Origin: Dromiciops gliroides | Taxonomy: Eukaryota > Chordata > Mammalia > Microbiotheria > Microbiotheriidae | Reading direction: 5' to 3' | DNA length: 64,000 nucleotides | Assembly: GCF_019393635.1 (NCBI RefSeq) | Contig: NC_057864.1 | Location: 494,565,216-494,629,215 of the forward strand | Shown: in pieces, positions 13,001 through 20,916 of the stretch | How positions within the stretch are numbered: position 1 is the first letter of the stretch | Layout: the number at the start of each line of letters is the position of its first letter | The notes under the pieces: generated by a model | The model's database searches: none | What the model saw: the letters and a program-made list of their open reading frames with translations, nothing else | What the model was told of the DNA's origin: nothing | Position numbers and translations under genes: made by a program

Positions 13001-16000
13001 TGATTTAGACGAATGGCTTTCAGCATAGGAAAGTCAAAACAGGTCCCCGGCCTGCATGTTGAGACTTGGACATCTGAACCAATCAGGAGAAAACCCAGCC
13101 CGGAGCCTTTGAAGGCGCGAACCTTATTTTTCCCTTTCTTGGACAGTCAGCAATTAGAACGGTGCCAGGCACATTTGTTGTTGGTCAGTCATTCAGTTGT
13201 GTCTTCCTAGCTCTTTGTGACCCCTTTGGGGTTTTCTTAGCAGAATCTGGAGCGGTTTGCCATTTCCTTCTCCAGCTCATTTTACAGCTGAGGAAACTGA
13301 GGGCAATGGGGTCACAGAAGAGCTAGGAAGTATCTCAGCTGGATTTGAACTCAGGAAAATGAGCCCAGGCCTGGCACTCTGTGCACTGCCCTTACCTGGC
13401 ACATAGGAGATACTTCAGTGACTGTTGACTAGAGGATCACTAATTCTTCACTCAGCAAGCATGTGTGAAAGCCAGGCTTGGGAACCGTTCCTCAGTGGGT
13501 GAGTTGTTGAGGGATCTGAACCAAGGTTCTCTGGCCCCAGATCACAACTCCAAAAGAAGGCAAAGTTTCCACTTGGCTTCCAATAAAGTGTCAGAGATGC
13601 CAGAGCATGACTGTCGGGGTTATTAGGGTGTACCGATACACTGTTTGGTGGAGCTGTGAATTGGTCCAGCCAGTCTGGGAAGCCAGGCACTGTCAGGAGG
13701 CAGAATGACACCCCTGCCCTGAAGGGGCTCACGGTCCAGTGGGGGAGACGAGCAACCTCCATGCATGATAAATAGGAAATAATGAAGAGAGGGACAGTCC
13801 TACAATTGAGAGGGGTTGAGGGAGCCAGGGAGCTCAGTGGTCAGAGTAGAGGAGAAAGTGAGCCCAAACACCCATCTCTTTTGCACTACGGTGTGTGCCG
13901 TGTTAATAGTAATGGTGGCTGAGAAGTAGACACCAAAGAGATGCCCATTGATTGGGGAAGGACTGCGGATGTCATGTGCTGTGTGAGTTTGGAGAATTAT
14001 GCAGAATCTCATGAAAAGAACCCAAGTGAAGCTGGGAGAAGTAGTTCAAGGGTAGACCTATGTTGGATGGAGTTTTAGTGACCAAGCTGGGCTCTGGATG
14101 AGGACAGAGAATGTCCTGGCCCTTCTTGGCAGAGCTGGCCATAGTGGGTGCGGATCCCCCTGTTGTCCTGCAGGGGGCTGTGCCAGGGAGGAGTCAGCAA
14201 GCTATTTGGAAATGAAGGTGACGGAAGAATAAAGTAGTGATAAAAGCAGGCCACGAGAAGTGAGACGTGTTCTTCCTATCCTGCCGTAGAAACAATGGAT
14301 GTCAGATGCTCTGTGACTGAAACAAAGCCAGCACCTAGGCTTTCTTGTGGTCCTCACGACACACACACTCAGAATCTCTCTCTTTTCTAGGCTGGGGCTC
14401 ACCATATGCCTGAATTTTCATCCTGTCTAAAAGATGCATATGAATTCTTCAGAATTACCCAGGTGAGCCCTGCTCCCTCTGATAGATGTGTGTGCTGAGC
14501 TGAGTCTGACCCATGGCCACATTGGCCAAAGACCTTGAGCCTCCTTTTAATGGGACACCTGGGAGAGCCTGTGCAGAACCTTGGGGGGATGCTCATTCCC
14601 ACCCTTCCCTCACTGCCCTTCTCCTCATTGGTCTCCCCACTCCTGGCTGGTTTTCTGCCAGTCATTAAAGTTGTCTGTCATCTGCTGGGTGCAGTAGCTA
14701 GACCAGACCCCTTGAGCCTTGTCTTTGGGGCGATGGATGGTCCTGTCTCCAAGGGGCCAGTAAATAAGAAGAGTAGAAGCTTGGGCTGGCCTTGAGTTCT
14801 CGATGGGTAGAATGTAAGACTCTCTTTAATACATTGATGGTGTCTGTGATGAGCCGCTCGCCCAAGGCCCCACACTAAGGTATGGGGGACCCTCGGTGTA
14901 CAGAGGTTAAGTCTCCGCCGACATCCTGTGCATCGTTGGTGGCCCTGATGGAGGAAGCGCGGGTCTCTAGGAAGAGGAGGTCTGGGGCTGCAGGGTGGGA
15001 TGGCAGTCACGGGCCGGTGGGTGTGGGGAGGACCAGCAGGCACCAGTTGCTGGGGAACGACTTCACATCCATTTCTCTATTGGTTGTATGTAACACGTGC
15101 GTTGTGTTCTTTGCCCATCTTGTGTGCGCGATGCGGATTCTTGTCCAGATCCCAGATAACCCCGTCGACTACCAGAAATACTACCGGCAGATGAACAAGG
15201 TACAGTGTGATGTGGGCGCGGCACAAAGAACAGAGAAACCACGTTGGGGTGCTGGTGGTTTCACTGTCTTGGTTTTAGTTCAGAAGAGGGTTTCTGTGTC
15301 TGTATCAGGCCGGGCATCCAGGGCAGGCTCCTCATGTACCAGGAGGGCTAAGGCTGCAGGGCATGAGCTGGGCTGAGTGGGCGCATGTCAAAGGCAGCTG
15401 CTTGTGCTCCTGGGGCTGGTCTGTTCAGTCGGCAGAAAGGAAGGGGATGCGTATTCACAAAGCACCCACTGTGTGCCAGGCCCTGCACTAAGTGTTGGGG
15501 ATACAAAAAGAGGCAAAAGGAGCTCACACTCTTACGGGGGAGACAGATCTGCACAGAGCACAGAGCTGACGGAGGAGTGAGGCAGTGCTGGGGAAGGAAG
15601 GGGGTCTCTGGAGGGAAACATCCCAAGGGAGGGGGCAGCCAGAGGGGATGCTGGGGAGTCTTGTTTATGGAGCAGCTCCTGGGCCAGTGTCACCAGGCGG
15701 CAGAGCGTGTGCCAAGGAGTGAGACACAGTGAGGCAGGAAAGGGAGGAGGGGGCTCAGCAGGCGAGATCAGATCTGGGCCCTTTTGTGGCTGAGAGGAGG
15801 AGAGACAGGCCGACAGACCCCCAGCGGCTTTGCCCCAGTCCAGCTGTGAGGTGATGAGGGTCTGGGGGGGGGGGCAGGACAGTGTCCAAGGGGAGGGGGC
15901 ATATTGGAGAGATGCTGCAAAGGGGAGGGGGAGAGAGCCCGGGGGCCTGGAAGGATGGGGGTGCCCTCTGCAGTAATAGGGAAGATAGGATGGGGGGCGG

Positions 16001-19000
16001 GGGAAGATTTGAGTTCTGTTTGGGACATGCTGAGTTTAAGATGTCTACGGGACAGCCCTTTCTGGATGTTGGAAAGGTGATTGGAGATGGGAGATGGGAG
16101 GTAAGCAGAGAGATCAGGCCAGATAAGTAACCCAGAATCCTCAGCAGAGAGGTGGGTGTGAGTGGAGGAGATGCCGAGTGAAGAAGTGCGGAGGGAGCAG
16201 ATGCGGGCCCAGCACAGAGCGCTGGGGGACCCCTAGGATTTGAGGGTGTGGCTTGGAGGCCAAGGGGACAGAGGAGGAGGAGCAGTGACAGTGCCCCCCA
16301 AACCTTCGAGGGCTGAGACCATGAGTCTGGAGGGAAGCCCGACCGGAAGGGCTTCAGGAGGAGGTGGAGGCCAAAGCGTCCGAGGTAGATGAGCAAGCCT
16401 GTGGCCAGCTCTTTTCTGGAGAGGCCCCTGCCCCACAGTGGGCAGAGCACTGGGCCGGGCTGGGAGGCCCTTTGCCCCCTCCCATCTACGCCAGCCTGGA
16501 TTCCTACCTGAGAACTGTGAATTCCTTTTGATCTCTCTGAGCGTGGTCTGGCCACTGCAGTGCGCCAAGCTCCTGCCGTCCTCACTGGGGCTTTGGATCT
16601 GGCCTGGGCAGCCGTCCTCACTGGGCGACTCTTCTTTAAGCAGACTTTGGTTTCCTTATGTGTCAAATGAGAATGGACTTTCTCATGTTGCTCTTCTCAC
16701 CAGGCTGTTTGCCTTAAATTCCAGGGAGCTCTGTCAGACAGAGACTTGTTTGTTTGAAGCCCTTGGTCCACTTGGCTCACAGGCTCCTTGAGGCCTAAGC
16801 ATGTTCTCTTCCCTCAGCACTGCACCTTAGACTAACCCTGGCATGGAGGGGGAGGGAGGGAGGAAGCCAAGAGGTTGAATGCAGGGAATGGCGACCCTTT
16901 CCTCATGTCATGCCAAGTCATTTTGGACTTGTAGGGTGCCTTCCCCTTTAGTACCCGGGACTGTGGCTGGATTGTTGCCGACTGCACAGCAGAGGGCTTG
17001 AAATGCCTCCTTCTCCTGCAAAAGAAGTGTCCTTTCATCACAGACCCTGTGCCCAGAGAGAGGCTGTATGATGCTGTCAATGTGGTAAGTGGTGTGTGTG
17101 CATATGTGTGTGTGTGTGCGCGCGTGTGTGCATGTGTGTACATGAGTATGTGGGGGGGGGGGGGGGCCCGCGCCTGCACCAGCCAGGGGGAGGTGTTGCT
17201 AGGAACACTCAGGCAGGCCTCAGGACCCAAGGAAAAGTTTGCTCGGTGGCTTTCTTCAGAGTTTGAAGCTAGAGCCTCGTCTAACATCAGCTTGGTTTTC
17301 AGTCTTTTGTTCCCCTCCGCCCCAGATGTGGAGAGCCGAGCGAAGGCCTCTGGTGCCCCTTTGACCGTAGACTCAGGTTTCCTTTCACCGTTAGCTTACG
17401 GCCTTGCTCAGCCCCTTTCCGCCTGCAGCTGCTGGGCCTGATCAGGGCCGTCCATCTGCTGTGCCACCTCGGCGGGGATGCCACTGCTGGTCAAGGCAAG
17501 GCCTCCAAGGACCAGAGTCGGCCTGGGGCCCCGCCCTCAGGGAGGGCTTGCTCCCTCTGTGGAAGGGCCCCTCTGACTGTGGAAGCAGATGTGTTGTCCT
17601 CCTCCCCACCCATGCGTGCCCCGCCCAGCCCGAACACATGAGTGTGTCAGGGGAGATGCGCCTTCAGTTGACTCTTCCGTCTTTTCCGTAGCTGCTGAGC
17701 ATGAGGAATTCAGACGGCGGGTTTGGCACCTACGAGAAGAAGCGTGGAGGACGCCTGTTGGAGTTACTGAATCCCTCGGAGGTGTTTGGTGAGTCTCCTC
17801 GCCTACTCCGGTGCCATAGTGAGAGACTTGGACTTCTGGGCCTTGTTCCCCCCTCTGCCTCTGCCCTAGGTCCCCTTGACTATCATCCTCTCGGCCACCT
17901 CCGCCCCTGCCTGACTCCAAAAGGCAAGGAGCGAGCTCTTTCCTTGAGGGCTTAGCCCAGAGGAGGGGGGACAGTGGTAGCTGAGCCGCTCCTCTCAGCC
18001 TGCCTAGGGAGGGGCGCTGGCGCTTGAGGATCATTCGACTCCCTTCTCTTGGCTGTCTTTGTCCACATTGGGCCAGTCAGCCCAGGCCGAACGGGGGACG
18101 CTCTGACCCTGGGCCTCCTGCTGCTGCCTTTCCAGGAAACATTATGATCGACTACTCGTATGTGGAATGCACGTCAGCTGTCTGCAGCTCTGAAGCATTT
18201 CCAGGAGTGTTTACCCTGAGTATAGGGCTGAGGAGATCAGGTGAGTCCTCCGTGCGGAGGAGGGGCCCCCAGCCTGGCCTCGGCCACAGGTTACCACGAC
18301 TTTATCCTGCGACTGCTGCTGTAGCTGCCGCCCCGGGCTCTGCTCGCCCCTGTTCTCCTCCATGTTTTCGTGACTTCCTCTTAAGATGCTGGAGTTTTTG
18401 TTCCTCTGGGTGAATTCTGCCTTCGTTCTTCTCGCTCTGCCCAGTGATCCTGTGAACCTTTGCACGGTGCAGCCGCACTCACTTTGGCGTCTGTTTGTAA
18501 GGAGCTCAGAGCCTGGCCCCCTTTGGACCCTGGTCCTGCCTTGGTTTGACTGTTTGTGCGCTGGGTTCTTTGGTCTCCTGCAGTCCCCCACATTGGGTTT
18601 CTTAATCAGGAGCAGCTAATGTTGCCTTTGATAGAATCGAGCAGGAACAAAAGCAAAACCCCTTTTTAGTTTCAGATGGAAGGCCATCAGCCCGATGGTG
18701 CTGAGATGTAGGGCTTCCGTGTTTGTTCCCACGCTGCCTTTTTTTGTCTAGTGAGCTCATGGAATTCTCTGTCCCTCTTGCTGGGCACAGCGGGGCAGCA
18801 GCCCCAAGACTGCAGATGAAACAGTGATGACAGGCCTGGAGGCCTCATGACCACACCCCCTTTGGAGAGGAAGGGAGCCTCTGGCCCTGGCGCTGACAAC
18901 TGGCTCTCTGTCTTTTGGCCTAGGCAAACGCTGACGGGGGGACTGCGCTACTGCCAGCAGGTGCAGCGGGCCGATGGGTCTTGGGAAGGGTAAGTCGCTT

Positions 19001-20916
19001 TTTGTGTCCATCTGTGGCTTCCCTGCCTGCCCTCTTAAGTGTGGGCATGCCCTCCCAGCCTTCCGGCCTCCAGCAGGCACCCGGGCTGGTTTCTGGAGGT
19101 GTGAAGGCTCTTGGGGGCCTGTTTGGCCGGAAGGGAGCCTAAGGAGCGTTTTGGGCTGCTCTGGTTTGTGGAGGGCCGGCCAGAGGCCAGAGCCGCTGCA
19201 CGCTGAAGGCAGACTGGATTGTCCTCCTTTCTCCTTTTCTGCCAGGTCTTGGGGAGTGGCCTTCACCTACGGGGCCTGGTTTGGATGGAGGCGTTTGCGT
19301 GCATGGGGCACACTTACGATGCTCATGGGTAAGTGGCACAGCCCTCTCGCAGTTGGTCATCTGGGCCTACAGTGACGTGGGTGGCAACTGGCAGACACTG
19401 GAAGGGAGCCTGAGACCTAGCTCCACTTGAAGGATTTCTCTGGACAGCCGCCCCTCCCCTCCCCACCACCAGTGCCTGCAGTAGGGGCCGATTGCTGACG
19501 GAGACATTGAGGTTACGGCCAGTTCTCTGCAGTGACAGAGGCTGCCGCTGGGTGTGTGGTTAAAAAGAAGTGGCTTCCTGAGGCAGCCACGGAGCTTTGT
19601 CCCCTGTATGTCCCTCATTTTTCATGCTGGCTTTTACCTGACACTGGTCCTTTGGTCCCTCTGCACCCCGAGCCTTTCCCTCATGTGGACTTGTTCCTTG
19701 TTCTTCTGGGCACTGTTGGCTTTGACCCCTCGTGTTTTCACATCAGTCTTTCTGTCACTCAGCAGCTTGGACCCTAGCCCAGGGGCAGCTCTCCCCTTAG
19801 CTAATGACCCCCGAGATGACGCTCTGGCCCCTGCTTGGTAAACTCCTCCTTTACGGTAGCTTTCGAGAGGTCTGTTTTTGGAAGTCGTGTCACTTAGCTA
19901 AAGATGAGCGCGGTGCTTCATACTAATGAGCAAGTGGGCACATTCTAGAGAACGCCGGAGGTGAAGGGGTTGATTCTCCCCCTTGGTGACTTGTGCAAGG
20001 CGGAAGCCTGGATGGGGTCTGAGGAGGGGTCGGTTTTTGAGTGCTTGTGTGGCGGCAGCTCCGCCTTTCTGCGGCCAGCGGGGTTTGATGGCTCTCGGCT
20101 TCTCTCGGGTAGGGGGGCCTGCCCAGAGGTAAAGAAGGCCTGCGAATTTCTGCTGTCCAAGCAAATGGAGATGGAGTTGGGGAGAAGATTTTTGAGTCCT
20201 GCGAGCAGCGGCGCTATGTGCAGAGTGCCAAAGTCCAGCTCACACCACTTGCTGGGCCTGCTGGGGCTGATGGCAGCCAGGTAGGAGGTACAAGGCCGGC
20301 TGGCTGGCTCTGTGAATTCTTGGGGGAGCCATGGTGAACTGTCCCCCTCGGGGACACATGCCTAGTCCTGAGGTTCCTGGGGAGGCCATCTTTTTTTCAG
20401 ATTTGTTGGGCCAGATTGCAGCTCTAGCTGCAGTGCCTTGGGGTGTCTGTCTCCATGGGCCTGTTGGCTTTCTTGTCAGGTCAGCGTGCCTTCCTCCACA
20501 ACCACTGACTTGTCCTTCTTTCTTCCTTGTGTGTTTTTGGTAGGCATCCCGGGACTGAGGCCATTGAGAAAGGAGTGAAGTGTGTGCTTGGAAAGCAGCT
20601 GCCCAATGGAGACTGGCCTCAGGTAGAGCAGGCCCGGCCCAGGCTGGGGTGCGGGAGAGTGGGAGGGAGGGGGGGAGGCCTCAGCATCTGGAGGATTGGT
20701 GCTGCCCTGACTGGAGGGCGGGGAACACTTGGTCACTGTTTGGCCTTTGGAACATGCCTTTCAGTTTCTCTCTGTCTGTCTTTAGGAAAACATCTCTGGG
20801 GTCTTCAACAGGTCTTGTGTTATCAGCTACACGGCCTATCGGAATGTTTTTCCCATCTGGACTTTGGGCCGGTTTTCCCACCTGTATCCACAGAGCCCCC
20901 TTGCTGGCCAAAGTGA
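934..20916 (+). CDS. LSS: LSS, lanosterol synthase (oxidosqualene cyclase), 3' 18 coding exons, frame-broken at the 3' end
   Basis: Lanosterol synthase cyclises (S)-2,3-oxidosqualene to lanosterol on the ER membrane, the first sterol-forming step of cholesterol synthesis. Eighteen exons with GT-AG borders (listed separately) match human LSS residues about 143-732 in order. The split-codon phases and exon lengths agree with a 732-residue protein as I recall it. Seen: the catalytic D-C-T-A-E motif (human Asp455) at about 16,980, the C-H-C motif of human 231-233 at about 4,600, the V-E-C of human Cys533 in the 18,136 exon, and QW-type repeats (A-D-G-S-W, P-N-G-D-W) near the C terminus. The first about 143 codons lie off the left edge. 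Exons to 17,788 are intact. Exons at 18,136, 19,246, 20,113 and 20,786 carry one-base indels, so no continuous reading frame exists as given. The gene identity is near certain. Whether the breaks are real or consensus errors is open, and errors are favoured because the gene is essential. Confidence 0.96.
1056..2737 (+). other. LSS intron
   Basis: Nothing coding. An MIR-like remnant (cctcatctgggaaatgg) lies near 1,465-1,555. The remainder is unassigned. Confidence 0.6.
2738..2834 (+). CDS. LSS: LSS exon b (human residues 184-216)
   Basis: Acceptor tttgtag and donor gtacgt. It reads [12 protein letters not shown] then [15 protein letters not shown], ending in a split Trp codon. Confidence 0.95.
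3230..3790 (+). repeat. L2 LINE fragment, sense (ORF region)
   Basis: Contains the L2 reverse-transcriptase-region wording gacctcctggtc and catttgacatcgtgg in the right order, heavily diverged, inside an LSS intron. Confidence 0.55.
4013..4162 (+). repeat. marsupial CORE-SINE (WSINE1/WALLSI-like)
   Basis: Full-length: head gggcagctaggtggcgcag, core tgtgtgaccctgggcaagtc, A-tail. Flanked by a 14-base duplication (gaaagcccYgcacc) at 3,996-4,009 and 4,169-4,182. Confidence 0.93.
4557..4692 (+). CDS. LSS: LSS exon c (human residues 217-261)
   Basis: Acceptor tgccag and donor gtgagc. It contains [13 protein letters not shown], the segment whose His/Cys pair (human 232-233) lines the active site. 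The frame is intact over 45 codons. Confidence 0.96.
4877..5020 (+). repeat. marsupial CORE-SINE
   Basis: Same family, with a perfect 17-base target-site duplication (aagaatgctaggagaag) at 4,856-4,872 and 5,020-5,036, so a fairly young insertion. Confidence 0.93.
5040..5215 (+). repeat. MIR-type ancient repeat
   Basis: gtgtgccaggcacta, then ttttacatatgaggaaactgagg and gtcccatagctaat: the pattern of an old MIR/CORE element. Diverged. Confidence 0.55.
5790..6040 (-). repeat. L2 3'-end remnant(s), antisense
   Basis: gcatttattagacacctgc then gtgtacccagcaccatg and taggagctcacttctc: the reverse complement of the L2 3' terminus. A second, poorer copy lies just before it. Confidence 0.55.
6113..6265 (-). 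repeat. marsupial CORE-SINE, antisense
   Basis: Poly-T head to ctagctgccccc, with a 15-base duplication (aaggtggggcttctt) at 6,098-6,112 and 6,266-6,280. Confidence 0.93.
6463..6571 (+). CDS. LSS: LSS exon d (human residues 262-298)
   Basis: Acceptor cttttcag and donor gtaggt. It reads [12 protein letters not shown] through L-Y-T-P-H-S-W-L-L. 36 codons plus one base, equal to human. Confidence 0.95.
6572..8004 (+). other. LSS intron, first part
   Basis: An L2 3' terminus (cattagaatgtgatctc, then cagggactgcc) at about 6,900-6,990 and an MIR remnant at 7,905-7,980 (cttctgtaaaatggagagg). The rest is unassigned. Confidence 0.5.
8005..8152 (+). repeat. marsupial CORE-SINE
   Basis: gggggcagctagggggtgcag through the MIR-like core to a C-rich then A-rich tail. 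Confidence 0.9.
8180..8700 (+). repeat. L2 3'-end and MIR3/THER1-like remnants
   Basis: gggtgcttaataaaagttt (8,190) and ccttcagggcagggacag (8,640) are L2 3' ends. The block at 8,243-8,330 resembles the start of MIR3/THER1 and is shared with 21,962-22,000. Confidence 0.45.
8781..8899 (+). CDS. LSS: LSS exon e (human residues 298-337)
   Basis: Acceptor tctctctag and donor gtacgc. It reads V-L-N-L-Y-E-S-C-H and ends [13 protein letters not shown]. 39 full codons, the same as human. Confidence 0.95.
8900..9489 (+). other. LSS intron
   Basis: No gene or repeat recognised. Confidence 0.6.
9490..9587 (+). CDS. LSS: LSS exon f (human residues 338-370)
   Basis: Acceptor ttggcag and donor gtaggt. 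It reads [16 protein letters not shown] through R-I-P-D-Y-M, ending in a split Trp codon. Confidence 0.95.
9588..10761 (+). other. LSS introns either side of micro-exon 9,909-9,936
   Basis: No gene or repeat recognised in 9,588-9,908 or 9,937-10,761. Confidence 0.6.
9909..9936 (+). CDS. LSS: LSS micro-exon g (human residues 370-379)
   Basis: Only 28 bp. Acceptor cctcccag and donor gtaagt. It reads L-G-L-D-G-M-K-M-Q after the split Trp. The size and phase match the vertebrate gene. Confidence 0.93.
10762..10818 (+). CDS. LSS: LSS exon h (human residues 380-398)
   Basis: Acceptor tctctag and donor gtattt. It reads [19 protein letters not shown], 19 codons as in human. Confidence 0.95.
10891..11025 (-). 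repeat. marsupial CORE-SINE, antisense
   Basis: T-run, cttgcccagggtcgcatggc, ending cacctagctgcccc. Flanks share tgtcattctt (10,881 and 11,037). Confidence 0.9.
11361..11509 (-). repeat. marsupial CORE-SINE, antisense
   Basis: T-run to cacctagctgcccc, duplicated flank ggaatcagat on both sides. Confidence 0.92.
11740..12000 (+). repeat. L1 ORF2 fragment, sense, degenerate
   Basis: cctttttgctgataggat, gattaacagctttagggg and cagcatttctatgg follow the L1 reverse-transcriptase region in order. The F-A-D-D-like site is broken. Not functional. Confidence 0.55.
12175..12300 (-). repeat. L2 3'-end remnant, antisense
   Basis: gcatttattaagtgctttta then ggagcttacatttgaatgg: the reverse complement of the L2 terminus. 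Confidence 0.55.
12303..12396. repeat. (TG)n / (AC)n microsatellite
   Basis: Alternating TG, CA and ATGTACATG stretches ending in a pure TG run at about 12,373-12,394. Confidence 0.9.
12660..12810 (+). repeat. marsupial CORE-SINE
   Basis: Flanked by a 17-base duplication (aataatatgRtgagcag) with one mismatch. The tail is (AAAAC)-rich. Confidence 0.93.
13173..13396 (+). repeat. second marsupial SINE family (MAR1-like)
   Basis: ttgttggtcagtcattcag, gtgacccctttggggtttt, ccatttccttctccagctc, then an MIR-type tail. The same family recurs at 43.6 and 46.8 kb. Confidence 0.75.
13400..14390 (+). other. LSS intron, unassigned
   Basis: No exon. A possible L1 scrap lies at 13,930-13,965 (gatgcccattgattgggg). 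Otherwise nothing recognised. Confidence 0.45.
14391..14462 (+). CDS. LSS: LSS exon i (human residues 399-422)
   Basis: Acceptor cttttctag and donor gtgagc. It reads [13 protein letters not shown] then A-Y-E-F-F-R-I-T-Q. 24 codons. Confidence 0.94.
14463..15148 (+). other. LSS intron
   Basis: No gene or repeat recognised. Confidence 0.6.
15149..15199 (+). CDS. LSS: LSS exon j (human residues 423-439)
   Basis: Acceptor ttgtccag and donor gtacag. It reads [17 protein letters not shown]. 17 codons. Confidence 0.95.
15450..16330 (-). repeat. L2 LINE, antisense (3' end and ORF part)
   Basis: Starts with the reversed L2 terminus (tgtgtgccaggccctgc) and continues with reversed ORF text: gtaatagggaagataggatg and gctgagtttaagatgtctac. 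This accounts for the long minus-strand open frame here. Confidence 0.7.
16331..16934 (+). other. LSS intron remainder
   Basis: An MIR scrap at about 16,640-16,700 (tccttatgtgtcaaatgag). Nothing else recognised. Confidence 0.5.
16935..17084 (+). CDS. LSS: LSS catalytic exon k (human residues 440-489, D-C-T-A-E motif)
   Basis: Acceptor cttgtag and donor gtaagt. It reads [20 protein letters not shown]. The Asp of D-C-T-A-E is the acid that protonates the epoxide (human Asp455) and the following Cys (456) hydrogen-bonds it. Human Ser454 is Ala here. Fifty codons, uninterrupted. A TG-rich tract and a long G run start just after the donor. Confidence 0.97.
17088..17166 (+). repeat. TG-rich tract and 16-base G run after the LSS catalytic exon
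   Basis: ggtgtgtgtgcatatgtgtg and on, then tatg followed by a run of 16 G. Begins four bases after the donor at 17,085. Confidence 0.9.
17692..17788 (+). CDS. LSS: LSS exon l (human residues 490-522)
   Basis: Acceptor ttccgtag and donor gtgagt. It reads [15 protein letters not shown] then [11 protein letters not shown]. This is the last LSS exon before the indel-bearing block. Confidence 0.95.
18136..18240 (+). CDS. LSS: LSS exon m (human residues 522-557), frame-broken
   Basis: Acceptor tttccag and donor gtgagt. The first half is clean ([15 protein letters not shown], with the Cys533 equivalent). After 18,182 the frame is lost: compared with the conserved V-M-Q-A-L-K-x-F one base is missing near 18,182 and one near 18,187, and one is extra near 18,217. 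At 105 bp the exon is one base short of its phase, so the next exon is entered out of frame and meets TGA. Confidence 0.88.
18924..18989 (+). CDS. LSS: LSS exon n (human residues 557-579)
   Basis: Acceptor ggcctag and donor gtaagt. In the conserved frame it reads [21 protein letters not shown], one of the QW repeats. 66 bp, the expected length. Confidence 0.93.
19246..19328 (+). CDS. LSS: LSS exon o (human residues 579-606), one base missing
   Basis: Acceptor ctgccag and donor gtaagt. It begins [13 protein letters not shown], then a base is missing at about 19,285. The +1 frame after that reads [10 protein letters not shown], as conserved. Confidence 0.9.
20113..20280 (+). CDS. LSS: LSS exon p (human residues 606-663), several indels
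   Basis: Acceptor ggtag and donor gtagga. It starts [17 protein letters not shown] in frame. The expected Q-M-E-D-G-G-W-G-E-D-F-E-S-C and N-T-C-W-A-x-x-G-L-M blocks are split over three frames: bases missing near 20,169, 20,176, 20,241 and 20,258, and an extra T near 20,190. The net -3 restores the entry frame by the exon end. Confidence 0.88.
20544..20622 (+). CDS. LSS: LSS exon q (human residues 663-689)
   Basis: Acceptor ttggtag and donor gtagag. It reads [13 protein letters not shown] then [10 protein letters not shown] (a QW repeat). 79 bp, undamaged. Confidence 0.94.
20786..20916 (+). CDS. LSS: LSS terminal coding exon (human residues 690-732), stop displaced by one base
   Basis: Acceptor tctttag. 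It reads [20 protein letters not shown] through [10 protein letters not shown]. Human LSS stops two codons later. Here two tandem TGA triplets (20,914-20,919) sit one base out of frame, so a single missing base near 20,912 would restore a 43-codon exon. As written, the frame runs on to 21,274. Confidence 0.92.

Larger units (their letters stand above)
17167..20543 (+). other. LSS introns among the last six exons
   Basis: Intronic parts (17,167-17,691, 17,789-18,135, 18,241-18,923, 18,990-19,245, 19,329-20,112, 20,281-20,543) hold no recognisable repeat or gene. Confidence 0.5.

Noticed and set aside
15755..16666. 303-codon open frame on the minus strand
   Set aside because: It lies on an antisense L2 and GC-rich intron DNA of LSS, and has no recognisable domain.
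934..20916. LSS as a processed pseudogene
   Set aside because: Introns with correct borders and phases are present, and 12 exons are perfectly clean.
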